DNA of 64,000 bases, taken from assembly GCA_035370245.1 (NCBI GenBank), contig DAOOVO010000008.1:5156-69155 (forward strand). Direction: 5' to 3'. A program made the translations under genes and the position numbers. The notes beneath the pieces are model-generated. The model searched no databases. It was given only the letters and a program-made list of their open reading frames with translations, and was not told the origin of the DNA. This DNA comes from Pseudobacteroides sp035370245. Lineage in GTDB: Bacteria; Bacillota; Clostridia; Acetivibrionales; DSM-2933. Below, piece by piece: positions 26,536-35,548 of the stretch (the stretch's first letter is position 1; the number at the start of each line of letters is the position of its first letter).

Positions 26536-27435
26536 ATGATAATACCAATAAAGCTTGCAGGAGTTGCACTTGCGTGTAAAACGCTTCAGCTATACGGTGC
26601 TAGAAGAAATGACCATTCGATTCCACGTCCAAATTTAATTAGTGTATTTTCACAGGCCATTGCATCAAAATTTAAGGCTAAACAAAGAAATACTCATGAA
26701 GACTATATGACTGTAATTACAAATACCATACCTCAGGAAGCGAGGCTTCTAACTCCTACATACAGGACAAATTCAAATGCTTATGAGCTTTGGGATATTG
26801 ATGGGGACAGGGAAAACGAGCTTGTAACAAGTTACATACTTAACGATGAGATCACTACTATTGTAATTAAAAATCAAAATGATTTATGGAATATTGCTTC
26901 CGAAATTAAGATTCCGGGAACGGCATTAAATTACAGGTCATTGGCTAATGTTGTGGGAAAAGGAAAACAGTTGCTTATTGGATATGAGGATAAAGACGGC
27001 AATAAGGAAATTGCTGCTTATACATTAAGTGACTATGATGCCAAAAAGCTATTTTCTCATAGGTACAACAAATTTGATTTTTTAAAGCTGCCTGATAGAT
27101 ACGGCGAGAATTCCAATAGTCATATGATATTCTGGAATAAAAACCAAAGAGGAAGTTACGATGTTGATATAAAAAGATGGGATGGTAATAGTCTTAAAGA
27201 TCCTAAAAATTATAAGGATGTTTTAATAAAAGGAGTGTTACCCCTTTATGCCAAAAAGCTTAAGAGAAACCCGGAGAAGCCGGATAACTGGTATCGTTTT
27301 GCAGTAGCATTGGAGAATGCAGGCCTTAAAAAAGAGGCATTATATATAATAAAAAAAGCCAGGCTGCTGAAGTTATCAAATGAAGTATTGCAGGACTTTG
27401 ATGAGCTGGAGCAAAAAATAAGACAATCGACATAA
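26536..27435 (+). CDS. Uncharacterised protein with DxDGD motif and C-terminal TPR-like helices
   Basis: ATG 26536 has GAGGTG 6 bases upstream, so it is preferred over GTG 26527. The 299-residue product begins with a short hydrophobic stretch (about residues 1-14), which might be a weak anchor. A central region includes WDIDGDRENELV, an EF-hand-like FG-GAP/VCBS calcium motif, and repeats of a beta-type pattern. The last ~70 residues (PEKPDNWYRFAVALENAGLKK and on, cited in part) look like a tetratricopeptide pair. No catalytic motif is apparent. It lies between two related small membrane peptides on the opposite strand. Confidence 0.7.
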   Translation: MIIPIKLAGVALACKTLQLYGARRNDHSIPRPNLISVFSQAIASKFKAKQRNTHEDYMTVITNTIPQEARLLTPTYRTNSNAYELWDIDGDRENELVTSYILNDEITTIVIKNQNDLWNIASEIKIPGTALNYRSLANVVGKGKQLLIGYEDKDGNKEIAAYTLSDYDAKKLFSHRYNKFDFLKLPDRYGENSNSHMIFWNKNQRGSYDVDIKRWDGNSLKDPKNYKDVLIKGVLPLYAKKLKRNPEKPDNWYRFAVALENAGLKKEALYIIKKARLLKLSNEVLQDFDELEQKIRQST

Positions 27436-27490
27436 TAATTTTCACAAAGTTATGCTGTAAACAAGGTACGTTAAAAGCAATGTGCACTAT

Positions 27491-27528
27491 AAACGATAAC
27501 CCCCGCTTCATAACGGGGGTTATCGTTT
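27491..27528. terminator. Bidirectional terminator
   Basis: AAACGATAACCCCCG (27491-27505) pairs perfectly with CGGGGGTTATCGTTT (27514-27528). It sits between convergent genes. Confidence 0.85.
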
Positions 27529-27594
27529 ATGTTCCTGAAATTAAGGTTTGATTCATGTGCAATAAAGCTGCTATTGATATTCGGAATAACTTTA

Positions 27595-27717
27595 TTAGCA
27601 GCCTACATTATCACATGCAGGTCCTGTACAGCCCCAGAAGAGCAATAAGAACAGGATAATAAAGAATAAAATTTCCGAATTATCAAACAAACCGCCAAAA
27701 CCTCTTTTTTCGCTCAT
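27595..27717 (-). CDS. 40-residue Gly/Cys membrane peptide, related to the one at 26241
   Basis: ATG 27717 on the minus strand opens 40 codons ending at TAA 27595; GGAAGTG is upstream. Layout matches the 26241-26384 peptide: a charged, Gly-rich start (MSEKRGFGGLF), a hydrophobic helix of about 15 residues (ILFFIILFLLLFWG) and a Cys-containing tail (CTGPACDNVGC). It probably sits in the membrane. Function unknown. Confidence 0.65.
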   Translation of the reverse strand: MSEKRGFGGLFDNSEILFFIILFLLLFWGCTGPACDNVGC

Positions 27718-27821
27718 TTATAACACTTCCATTCTAATATGAATATTAATAGTATTTAAGCCTAATATAAAATATTCATAATTAGGATTTTAGTGCATGT
27801 ACCATATTTATGTGAAAATCA

Positions 27822-30761
27822 TTATATGTTGATTTGAAAGAGCTCACGTATTTCAGCTTCACTGAGCTGTGTTACGAGATTTTCACCGGCATGGATGACA
27901 TTATTTATGAGATCCTTCTTCTTTTCCTGTAACTCAAGTATTCTTTCTTCAATTGTTCCTTTAGCAACAATCTTGAATACCTGTACGGCTTTTGTTTGGC
28001 CTATTCTATATGCTCTGTCGGTGGCCTGTTCCTCTACAGAAGGATTCCACCATGGATCAAAATGTATTACAATATCTGCTGCGATGAGATTTAAACCTGT
28101 GCCGCCGGCTTTTAAAGATATTAGGAAAACAGGTTTTTCCAATGAATTATATGAGTTTACCATTTTAATCCTGTCTTCTGCTTTAGTGGTTCCATCCAGA
28201 TAAAAATAGGGAATTTTCAATTTGTTTAGCTCTGCTCCTATAATCTGAAGCATGGATGTAAATTGTGAAAAAATAAGCATTCTATGGCCCGATTCTATGG
28301 AGTTTTCTACCAGCTCCATGAGAACCTCCAGCTTACCGCTTCCACCCTTGTAGTTAGCGATGAATGTTGCAGGATGACAGCATAGCTGCCTTAATCTCGT
28401 CAATATGGACAATATTTTAATTTTGCTCTTTTCAATTCCGTTATTTTTGATTTCTGCCGCCACTTCGCCCTGTGCTTTTTTCAGATAGGCTGCATACAGC
28501 TTTTTCTGGTCCGTAGTCATTTCTGCTATTGTTTTACTCTCTATTTTAGCGGGAAGCTCTTTTAAAACATCCTTTTTAAGCCTCCTTAATATAAAGGGCT
28601 TTATGAACTGAGAGAGCCTTTTAAGAGCCTCTTTATCATTATTTTTTACGATGGGTGACTCAAACCTTTTTATAAACTTATGATGGCTCATAAGATACCC
28701 GGGCATTATGAAATCAAAAACAGACCAAAGCTCTGTAAGGGTGTTTTCTATAGGAGTACCGGTCAATGCAAAATAACTTTTTGCCCTTAAACTTTTAACC
28801 GAGCCTGCATTTAATGTGGCAGGATTTTTTATGTGCTGAGCCTCGTCGATGAAAACATAGCTGAATTCAATGTTTTGATAAAGCTCTATATCTCTCTTCA
28901 AGGACCCATAGGATGTTACGGCGATATCATAATTGTGAATTTCATCAATAAGCCTAATTCTTTCGGCTTTTGTACCTGATATTATGGTTGTGGATAAATC
29001 CGGCACAAATTTTTCGACTTCAGCCCTCCAGTTGTATATCAATGATGTTGGGGCAACTACCAGGCAAGGTTTGGCATCATCGGTCTTTTCGCTCTTTATA
29101 AAGCTTAATACCTGCAATGTCTTTCCAAGGCCCATATCATCGGCTAAAATTCCGCCGAAGCCATACTGGGAAAGTGTTTTAAGCCATTTGTATCCGAACT
29201 TCTGGTAATCCCTTAACACTCCTTCAAGTTCCGGAGCAAGCTTTATATTAATGTCTTTAGGATTTAATATTTCACTTATCAGCCTCTCGTAATCTGCATC
29301 CTTAGATACCAGTTTAAATTTCTTTTCCTCCAGATAATTGTTGAGAAACAAAGCTCTGTTTGACGGAATATTTATTTTTGAATCTTTTATTTTTTTCTCA
29401 TTTATATCAATGTCGGAAAAAAGAATGGATAAATCCATGAGCTGCTTGTTATCGAGCCTTAGGATTGATCCGTCCTTAAGCCTGTAATACTTTTTCTTTT
29501 CCCTGACAGAGTCTAAAAGGTTCAATATTTCATCATTATCAAAATCATCTACATTAAAATCAAATTCCAAAAGGTTTGAATCGGTGTTAAGCCTTATACC
29601 CATTTGGATATTCTTAACATTTTTTATCCTTATGGACTTGAATGCATCGGAATAATATAACTCGGCATATTCTTTTAGTATATCTATTTTTCCAGATATC
29701 AGCTCGGCAATATCTTCTTCCGCTACACTGTAAAACAGATCGCCTTTTTGATGCATACCGCATGAGTTTAAAAGACCAATAATTTTATTCTCCTTCTCTA
29801 TGTCCCTAAGTATTAAATCGGATGAATTTTCAGACATGCCGGGTTTTAGAGTTTTATCGCCGTATATGAAGCGAACTTTGGCACATATACCTTTTCTGGT
29901 AATATCAAAATATATTTTGCATTGAAGCTCCTGCTCCAAAATCTTTTGTGACAATTTCGGGTCAATTTCAACATGGCAGGATTCTCTCACCGAAGGTATG
30001 AACTCTTTCAAAAAATGAACCCTGTCTTCTTTGCGTATTCTATATATAGGATTTTTTTTCTCACTGCGAGTAGCGTGTATTGTGTCTAATAAATGTTTTT
30101 TTTCTTCAGGAACTCTATAAACAATTAGTTTAAACGGATCAAAAGCATATTCAAAATCATGTGTAATTGCCATAATTTTTATGTTGTCATCATAGTTGGC
30201 ATTCATCAATAGAACGCTGTTTTTTTCTTCAACTTTTATTTTAATTTCAATATCGTCCTCTATTCTGAGATTTTGGTCAGAGCCGGTGTAAGCTAAAGGC
30301 TTTTCACTATCTTTTGCTATTTGCAAATAGGCTTTTAAATTGTCTTCAAACAGCCTTACGCTGTTTCCAAAAAATATACTATTCTCATGATAATATGTAC
30401 GATAGCTTAAATAGTCATCCATCATCATCTTTTTTCGCAGAATGTCCGCTAAAAAATCAAGTATTTTTTTGTCGCTTCCTTCAAAAAAAGTATTTCTGAA
30501 GTCTATTTCATATTTTTTTGTAAAATAATAGGATTTATTTTTTTCCAGAGCTTCAATAAATGATTTTATATTTTTTACAACATAGGGCTTTTTTTCGCCT
30601 GCTTTTAATTTAAGATTCAATGCTACCTTATTATAGCCCATTGATATAAACTCATGTTCAAGCCATAATTGTGCCTTAATGTGCTTTGAAGGGGTTTTAT
30701 TGAATGTAAATGGAATAAATACTTCAATATTTTTTAAATTATTTTCATTATTATTTATCAA
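27822..30761 (-). CDS. SNF2-family DNA-dependent ATPase/helicase
   Basis: 979-residue Rad54/SNF2-like remodeller. Residues 1 to ~520 form an N-terminal region without the SWIM zinc-finger found in many bacterial members. The ATPase core follows: motif I DDMGLGKTLQ, motif Ia VVAPTSLIYNW, motif II DEAQHIKNP, motif III ALTGTPIENTL, and in the second lobe SLKAGGTGLNL and motif VI DRAYRIGQ. The start is TTG 30761 with AAAGGTG upstream. Such proteins translocate on double-stranded DNA and can displace RNA polymerase or other proteins. It is followed on the same strand by the two small genes' region and preceded by exonuclease III, which may share its transcript. Confidence 0.92.
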   Translation of the reverse strand: MINNNENNLKNIEVFIPFTFNKTPSKHIKAQLWLEHEFISMGYNKVALNLKLKAGEKKPYVVKNIKSFIEALEKNKSYYFTKKYEIDFRNTFFEGSDKKILDFLADILRKKMMMDDYLSYRTYYHENSIFFGNSVRLFEDNLKAYLQIAKDSEKPLAYTGSDQNLRIEDDIEIKIKVEEKNSVLLMNANYDDNIKIMAITHDFEYAFDPFKLIVYRVPEEKKHLLDTIHATRSEKKNPIYRIRKEDRVHFLKEFIPSVRESCHVEIDPKLSQKILEQELQCKIYFDITRKGICAKVRFIYGDKTLKPGMSENSSDLILRDIEKENKIIGLLNSCGMHQKGDLFYSVAEEDIAELISGKIDILKEYAELYYSDAFKSIRIKNVKNIQMGIRLNTDSNLLEFDFNVDDFDNDEILNLLDSVREKKKYYRLKDGSILRLDNKQLMDLSILFSDIDINEKKIKDSKINIPSNRALFLNNYLEEKKFKLVSKDADYERLISEILNPKDINIKLAPELEGVLRDYQKFGYKWLKTLSQYGFGGILADDMGLGKTLQVLSFIKSEKTDDAKPCLVVAPTSLIYNWRAEVEKFVPDLSTTIISGTKAERIRLIDEIHNYDIAVTSYGSLKRDIELYQNIEFSYVFIDEAQHIKNPATLNAGSVKSLRAKSYFALTGTPIENTLTELWSVFDFIMPGYLMSHHKFIKRFESPIVKNNDKEALKRLSQFIKPFILRRLKKDVLKELPAKIESKTIAEMTTDQKKLYAAYLKKAQGEVAAEIKNNGIEKSKIKILSILTRLRQLCCHPATFIANYKGGSGKLEVLMELVENSIESGHRMLIFSQFTSMLQIIGAELNKLKIPYFYLDGTTKAEDRIKMVNSYNSLEKPVFLISLKAGGTGLNLIAADIVIHFDPWWNPSVEEQATDRAYRIGQTKAVQVFKIVAKGTIEERILELQEKKKDLINNVIHAGENLVTQLSEAEIRELFQINI

Positions 30762-30801
30762 TTATTTCACCTTTTTGCTTGAAATTTTTAACGTTGATGA
30801 A

Positions 30802-31560
30802 TTATAAGTTCATAGTTATTTCAACCGGGCAATGATCCGAGCCTTCTATATCTTTATGTATTATAGAGTCTAAAAGCATTTCCTTAATTCTATCCGATAT
30901 ACAGAAATAATCAATACGCCAGCCGACATTCTTAGCCCTTGCATTGAACATATAAGACCACCAGGTATAAGCGTCTTTTAAATCCGGATAAAGGTATCTG
31001 AATGTATCTATGAAGCCTGAATTTAAAAGCTCAGTGAACTTGCTGCGTTCTTCGTCGGTAAAGCCTGCACTTTTGTGGTTTGAAGCCGGATTTTTAAGAT
31101 CAATTTCATTATGTGCCACATTCATATCACCGCAAACTATAACAGGTTTTAAAGCATCGAGTTTTTTAAGATAGCCTCTGAAGGCATCCTCCCATTCCAT
31201 TCTGTAGGAGAGCCTTTCTAATGCCCTCTTTGCATTAGGGGTATATACATTAACAAGGTAAAAATTATCGTACTCAAGGGTTATGACTCTTCCCTCCATA
31301 TCATGCTCTTCAATCCCTATGCCGTTTTCTTGGGAAATAGGCTTTATCTTTGTGAATATTGCCGTGCCTGAGTATCCCTTTTTAGCTGCATAATTCCAGT
31401 ACTGATAATAACCATCCGTTTTAAGCTCAAGCTGACCTTCCTGCAGCTTACTTTCCTGTATGCAGAATATGTCGGCATCAACAGATTTGAAAAAATCCAT
31501 GAAGCCCTTATTTATACACGCTCTTAAACCGTTAACATTCCATGAAACCATTTTAATCAT
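30802..31560 (-). CDS. xth: Exodeoxyribonuclease III (AP endonuclease)
   Basis: 252-residue DNA-repair nuclease of the ExoIII/APE1 family. Motifs in order are SWNVNGLRA, IQESKL (metal-binding Glu), NVYTPNA, VCGDMNVAHNEIDL, RIDYFCIS and the C-terminal GSDHCPV with the catalytic Asp-His pair. Length and order match ExoA/Xth. It cleaves DNA at abasic sites and removes 3' blocks. It lies 40 bases upstream of the SNF2 gene on the same strand, so both may be cotranscribed. Confidence 0.95.
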   Translation of the reverse strand: MIKMVSWNVNGLRACINKGFMDFFKSVDADIFCIQESKLQEGQLELKTDGYYQYWNYAAKKGYSGTAIFTKIKPISQENGIGIEEHDMEGRVITLEYDNFYLVNVYTPNAKRALERLSYRMEWEDAFRGYLKKLDALKPVIVCGDMNVAHNEIDLKNPASNHKSAGFTDEERSKFTELLNSGFIDTFRYLYPDLKDAYTWWSYMFNARAKNVGWRIDYFCISDRIKEMLLDSIIHKDIEGSDHCPVEITMNL

Positions 31561-31787
31561 AAAAATACACCTTTTCCCATTAAATTTATTTTCTATTTGC
31601 TTAATATATTTTTACCTCTAATTTATACCCCAATTTTATATGGGGCTAAAATTGAATTTCAATATTTAAACCATTATATTATAACAAAGAATTCACTTTC
31701 CTATAACCCCTTTAGGACAGGGTATTCAATCAGAATATATTTTTTTTTGTACGACAAAATTTCTAAAACAATTCTGACAATTTATTG
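31561..31787. other. AT-rich divergent gap before the ilv promoter
   Basis: This region between exonuclease III and the ilv operon promoter contains A/T runs and no open frame or structure that I can support. Confidence 0.35.
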
Positions 31788-31816
31788 TTGACATTACCAA
31801 TTATATCTGATATGAT
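31788..31816 (+). promoter_or_regulatory. Sigma-A promoter of the ilv-leu operon
   Basis: A perfect -35 TTGACA (31788-31793) and near-consensus TATGAT (31811-31816) are separated by exactly 17 bases. Confidence 0.88.
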
Positions 31817-31844
31817 TTATTATAAAATCTCAAATCAATAAATT

Positions 31845-32112
31845 GCGATGATGGATATAAGATACATTTGATTGTAAAAGAGAGTCGGTGGTTGGTGTGA
31901 ACCGATACATGATGTGTATGTATAGCTCGATCCGGAGTATTGCATCTGAAATATTAAGTAAGGTGCAACGTTGACGACGTTATAGTCGGAGCATTATATT
32001 ATGATGCTCACTAAGGATGTATCTGATTTTAGGATATGTCGAATTAGGGTGGTACCACGTAAGAGTTTAGACCTTTCGTCCCTGCATGACCGCAGGGGGG
32101 AAAGGTTTTTTA
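31845..32112 (+). ncRNA. T-box leader of the ilvN-ilvC-leuA operon, probable Leu specifier
   Basis: The T-box sequence AGGGTGGTACCACG is at about 32045-32059, and a terminator (ACCTTTC-TCCCTGC / GCAGGG-GAAAGGT, 32071-32106) ends in a T-run. The stem I part has the usual AGAGAGTCGG region and the bulge sequence ATAG-CTC-GATCCGGAG. The triplet CTC (31926-31928), a Leu codon followed by a purine, sits at the specifier position; Ile ATC nearby is the alternative. Uncharged tRNA-Leu would favour read-through. Confidence 0.85.
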
Positions 32113-32248
32113 GTGTCTCGTAAAGTTTTTGGATACTTTTTAGGACACTATTTATTAAAAGTGTTAATAAGCCAGGCATTTGGAGAAGCAAATTATTAAT
32201 GTTTAATGTAATTTGCTTAAGGAATGCAATAGATTTATCACTTTTAAT
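32111..32248 (+). repeat. Nested inverted repeats between T-box and ilvN
   Basis: A first hairpin TAGTGTC/GACACTA spans 32111-32150. A second structure has outer arms ATTAAAAGTG (32154-32163) and CACTTTTAAT (32239-32248), middle arms GCATT/AATGC and inner arms GCAAATTA (32188-32195)/TAATTTGC (32209-32216). The outer arms recur at 59285-59322. It may be a small palindromic repeat element or an extra leader structure. Confidence 0.6.
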
Positions 32249-32273
32249 ATAATTGCTGAAAGGAGTGAATAAC

Positions 32274-32783
32274 ATGCCAAAACACTTATTGTCCGTACTG
32301 GTGCAAAATCATGCGGGAGTTCTTTCGAGAGTGTCTGGATTGTTCAGTAGAAGGGGTTTTAATATAGACAGTTTGGCAGTAGGGGTTACTGAAGATCCTG
32401 AGGTATCAAGAATAACTATTGTTGTTGACGGGGATGAATACATAGTTGATCAGGTAACGAAGCAGCTTAATAAGCTTGTCGATGTGCTTATAGTAAAGCG
32501 GTTGGAAAAGTCAGATTCCGTAAGCAGAGAGCTTGCACTTATAAAGGTTATTGCAACAACCCAAACACGTGCTGAGATTATTCAGATTGTTGAGATATTT
32601 AGGGCTAAGATAGTTGATGTTTCAAAAAGTACTCTTACGATAGAAGCATCGGGGAGTTCGGATAAAGTCAGTGCTCTCGAGGATATGCTCAAGCAGTATG
32701 GCATCGTAGAGATTGTGAGAACTGGCACAATAGGTATTGAAAGAGGAAATAAATATATAAAAGTAAATTATAATGAGGAGTGA
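32274..32783 (+). CDS. ilvN: Acetolactate synthase small (regulatory) subunit
   Basis: 169-residue ACT-domain subunit that confers valine feedback inhibition on acetolactate synthase. ATG 32274 has AAGGAGTG upstream. Motifs are VLVQNHAGVLSRVSGLFSRRGFNI (cited in part as VLSRVSGLFSRRG), NIDSL, and ITIVVDGD; the C-terminal half has the second ACT-like region. The partner large subunit gene ilvB is not in this operon or window, so it must be encoded elsewhere. Next to ilvC by 6 bases. Confidence 0.93.
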   Translation: MPKHLLSVLVQNHAGVLSRVSGLFSRRGFNIDSLAVGVTEDPEVSRITIVVDGDEYIVDQVTKQLNKLVDVLIVKRLEKSDSVSRELALIKVIATTQTRAEIIQIVEIFRAKIVDVSKSTLTIEASGSSDKVSALEDMLKQYGIVEIVRTGTIGIERGNKYIKVNYNEE

Positions 32784-32789
32784 TAATCT

Positions 32790-33785
32790 ATGGCAAAAAT
32801 GTATTATGATAGCGATTGCAACTTAGGTTTATTGAAAGGAAAAACTGTAGCGATAATCGGTTACGGAAGTCAGGGCCACGCACATGCACAGAATTTACAT
32901 GATAGTGGTGTAAATGTTGTCGTAGGTCTTCCGGAAAATTCACAGAGAAGACAGCAGGTTATAAATGACGGTTTAAAGGTAATGAACACTGATGAAGCTG
33001 CAAAAGCTGCCGATGTAATTATGATACTTGTTCCTGACCAGATTCAGGCGGCAGTTTATGAAGAAAGCATTAAAGCAAACCTCAAAGAAGGCGATGTTTT
33101 GATGTTTGCTCATGGCTTTAACATCATTTTCAACCAGATAGTACCACCTAGCTTTGTGGATGTTATTATGGTTGCACCGAAGGGACCGGGTCACACTGTA
33201 AGATACCAGTACCAGGAAGGAAAAGGAGTACCTTCATTGATAGCTGTTCATCAGGATGCATCAGGCAAGGCAAAAGACTATGCACTTGCATATGCATCAG
33301 GTATAGGTGCAGGTAGAGCAGGTATACTGGAAACTACTTTCAGAGAAGAAACTGAAACTGATTTGTTCGGTGAGCAGGCAGTTCTTTGCGGTGGTGTTAC
33401 AGAGCTTATGAAAGCAGGGTTTGAAACTCTGGTAGCAGCGGGATATCAGCCGGAAATTGCATATTTTGAGTGTATCCATGAAATGAAGCTGATTGTAGAT
33501 CTCATCAATCAGGGAGGATTTTCATTTATGAGATACTCCATAAGCGACACAGCTGAGTATGGAGACTATATGACAGGTAAGAGAATAATTACCGATGAAA
33601 CAAGAAAAGAAATGAAAAAGGTACTTACTGAAATCCAGAACGGAACATTTGCTTCCAAATGGATCGCAGAGAATAAAGCAGGCGGAAGAGCCGAATTGCT
33701 TGCAATAAGAAGAAATGAATCTGAGCACCAGTTGGAAAAGGTTGGAGCTGAACTTAGAAAAATGATGAGTTGGCTAAAGAAATAA
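32790..33785 (+). CDS. ilvC: Ketol-acid reductoisomerase
   Basis: 331-residue class I enzyme converting acetolactate or acetohydroxybutyrate to the dihydroxy acids of valine and isoleucine synthesis. The Rossmann motif GYGSQGHAHAQNL is followed by the cofactor-loop GLPENSQRR, whose Arg residues would suit the NADPH phosphate. The metal-binding knotted domain has the typical GVTELMKAGFETL and YFECIHEMKLIVDL segments and the C-terminal RRNESEHQLE. A good GAGGAG site precedes the ATG. Second gene of the operon. Confidence 0.96.
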   Translation: MAKMYYDSDCNLGLLKGKTVAIIGYGSQGHAHAQNLHDSGVNVVVGLPENSQRRQQVINDGLKVMNTDEAAKAADVIMILVPDQIQAAVYEESIKANLKEGDVLMFAHGFNIIFNQIVPPSFVDVIMVAPKGPGHTVRYQYQEGKGVPSLIAVHQDASGKAKDYALAYASGIGAGRAGILETTFREETETDLFGEQAVLCGGVTELMKAGFETLVAAGYQPEIAYFECIHEMKLIVDLINQGGFSFMRYSISDTAEYGDYMTGKRIITDETRKEMKKVLTEIQNGTFASKWIAENKAGGRAELLAIRRNESEHQLEKVGAELRKMMSWLKK

Positions 33786-33820
33786 TAACAAAGAACAAAT
33801 TTTATATTATTTTATATAAT

Positions 33821-33854
33821 TCGGTTGGGATGGATTATAAGTCCATCTCACCGA
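33821..33854 (+). other. Intercistronic hairpin between ilvC and leuA
   Basis: TCGGT-GGGATGGA pairs with TCCATCTC-ACCGA (with one G-T) around TTATAAG. It lacks a T-run, so it is more likely an mRNA stability or processing element than a terminator. Confidence 0.55.
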
Positions 33855-33951
33855 TATGGTCAAAATGGAATATAAAAGCATTGACTATTATTTACATTTA
33901 TTTTAATAAGATATTTATGAATATGAGATTGATTGAAAGGAGGGGGGCATT

Positions 33952-35490
33952 ATGGCTACCCGTATAAAAATATTTGATACTACTTTAAGAGATGGAGAAC
34001 AGACTCCAGGAGTTAATTTAAATATAAATGAAAAATTGGAGATAGCAAAGCAATTGGAAAATCTTGGAGTGGATGTAATTGAGGCAGGCTTTGCCATTGC
34101 ATCACCTGGTGATTTTGAAGCTGTAAAGGCTGTTGCTCAAAATATTAAGAATTCGACTGTTGCCAGCCTCTGCCGTGCTGTTGAGAAGGATATAGACAGA
34201 GCGTGGGAAGCGGTGCAATATGCTGCAAAACCAAGAATACACACTTTTCTTGCAACCTCTGACATACACATGAAGTATAAACTCAGGATGACTGAAGAGG
34301 AAGTATTTACAAGAGCTGTAGAGATGGTTAAGTATGCAAAGAAATACTGTCAGGATGTGGAATTTTCCGCAGAAGATGCAAGCAGAACAAGAGTGGATTT
34401 CCTTTACAGGATTATTGAGGGAGTAATAAATGCCGGTGCAACTGTGGTAAATATTCCCGATACTGTTGGATATGCTACTCCTGAAGAGTTTGGAAACTTG
34501 ATTAATGGAATAAAAAATAATGTTCCCAATATTGACAAGGTGGATATAAGCGTTCACTGCCACAATGATTTAGGTCTTGCAGTTGCCAATTCTCTTGCAG
34601 CTATGTTAAATGGTGCTACGCAGCTTGAATGTACTATTAATGGACTTGGAGAGAGAGCCGGTAATGCATCCATGGAAGAGATTATAATGGGAATTAATAC
34701 AAGAAAGGACTATTACAGCGGCTTTGAACACAATATTGACACTGTTAAAATCTATAGAACAAGTAAGCTTGTAAGTTCATTAACAGGAGTAAATGTTCAG
34801 CCCAACAAGGCAATTGTGGGAGCAAATGCCTTTGCTCACGAGTCAGGCATACATCAGCATGGTATATTGTCTGAAAAGAGCACATATGAAATAATGACAC
34901 CTGAATCAATCGGTCTTACCCAGAACAGAATGGTGTTAGGAAAGCTTTCAGGGCGTCATGCATTTGAAGAAAGGCTTAAGGAGCTAGGCTATAATTTAGG
35001 TGCCGATGAGATTCAGAAAGCATTTGAGCAGTTTAAGAGCCTTGCCGACAAGAAGAAGGAAGTTACCGACAGAGATATTGAAGCTTTAGTTAAGGATAAA
35101 GTAGCGGATATTCCGGAAGTGTTTGAATTGGAAAGCTTCCAAATCAGCAGTGGAAATAAGGTTATAGCCAACTCCGTCATCAGTCTTAAGAGAAACGGCA
35201 ACATTATAACAGAAGCAGCAACAGGCGATGGCCCTGTAGATGCAGCATTTAATGCCATGGATAGACTCATTGGATTCAGTATGGAGCTGGAAGAGTATTC
35301 ATTAAAGGCTGTTACTGAGGGAAAAGATGCTCTCGGTGAAGTGACTGTGAAGGTTTTAAAGAATGATAAATACTATATAGGCAGAGGAGTTAGTACCGAC
35401 ATTGTCGAAGCGAGTATCAAAGCATATCTTAATGCAGTAAACAGAGTCATTAATGAAATTGGATTTGATGACAGCAATATTAATCAATAA
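33952..35490 (+). CDS. leuA: 2-isopropylmalate synthase
   Basis: 512-residue enzyme that condenses acetyl-CoA and 2-oxoisovalerate in the first step of leucine synthesis. The catalytic TIM barrel has the signature TTLRDGEQTPGV, HCHNDLGLAVANSL (metal-binding His pair) and GLGERAGNAS. The C-terminal regulatory domain (about residues 390-512) has the expected GDGPVDAAF segment. GGAGGGGGG precedes the ATG. It follows ilvC by 166 bases and ends the operon before a strong hairpin. Confidence 0.95.
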   Translation: MATRIKIFDTTLRDGEQTPGVNLNINEKLEIAKQLENLGVDVIEAGFAIASPGDFEAVKAVAQNIKNSTVASLCRAVEKDIDRAWEAVQYAAKPRIHTFLATSDIHMKYKLRMTEEEVFTRAVEMVKYAKKYCQDVEFSAEDASRTRVDFLYRIIEGVINAGATVVNIPDTVGYATPEEFGNLINGIKNNVPNIDKVDISVHCHNDLGLAVANSLAAMLNGATQLECTINGLGERAGNASMEEIIMGINTRKDYYSGFEHNIDTVKIYRTSKLVSSLTGVNVQPNKAIVGANAFAHESGIHQHGILSEKSTYEIMTPESIGLTQNRMVLGKLSGRHAFEERLKELGYNLGADEIQKAFEQFKSLADKKKEVTDRDIEALVKDKVADIPEVFELESFQISSGNKVIANSVISLKRNGNIITEAATGDGPVDAAFNAMDRLIGFSMELEEYSLKAVTEGKDALGEVTVKVLKNDKYYIGRGVSTDIVEASIKAYLNAVNRVINEIGFDDSNINQ

Positions 35491-35513
35491 TAATGTAAAT
35501 AAGGAATGAATAT

Positions 35514-35545
35514 AAAAATGGGGCTTTGCAACAGCCCCATTTTTG
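35514..35545. terminator. Bidirectional terminator between leuA and the sigI-rsgI gene
   Basis: AAAAATGGGGCT (35514-35525) pairs with AGCCCCATTTTT (35533-35544) between convergent genes. Confidence 0.9.
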
Positions 35546-35548
35546 ATC

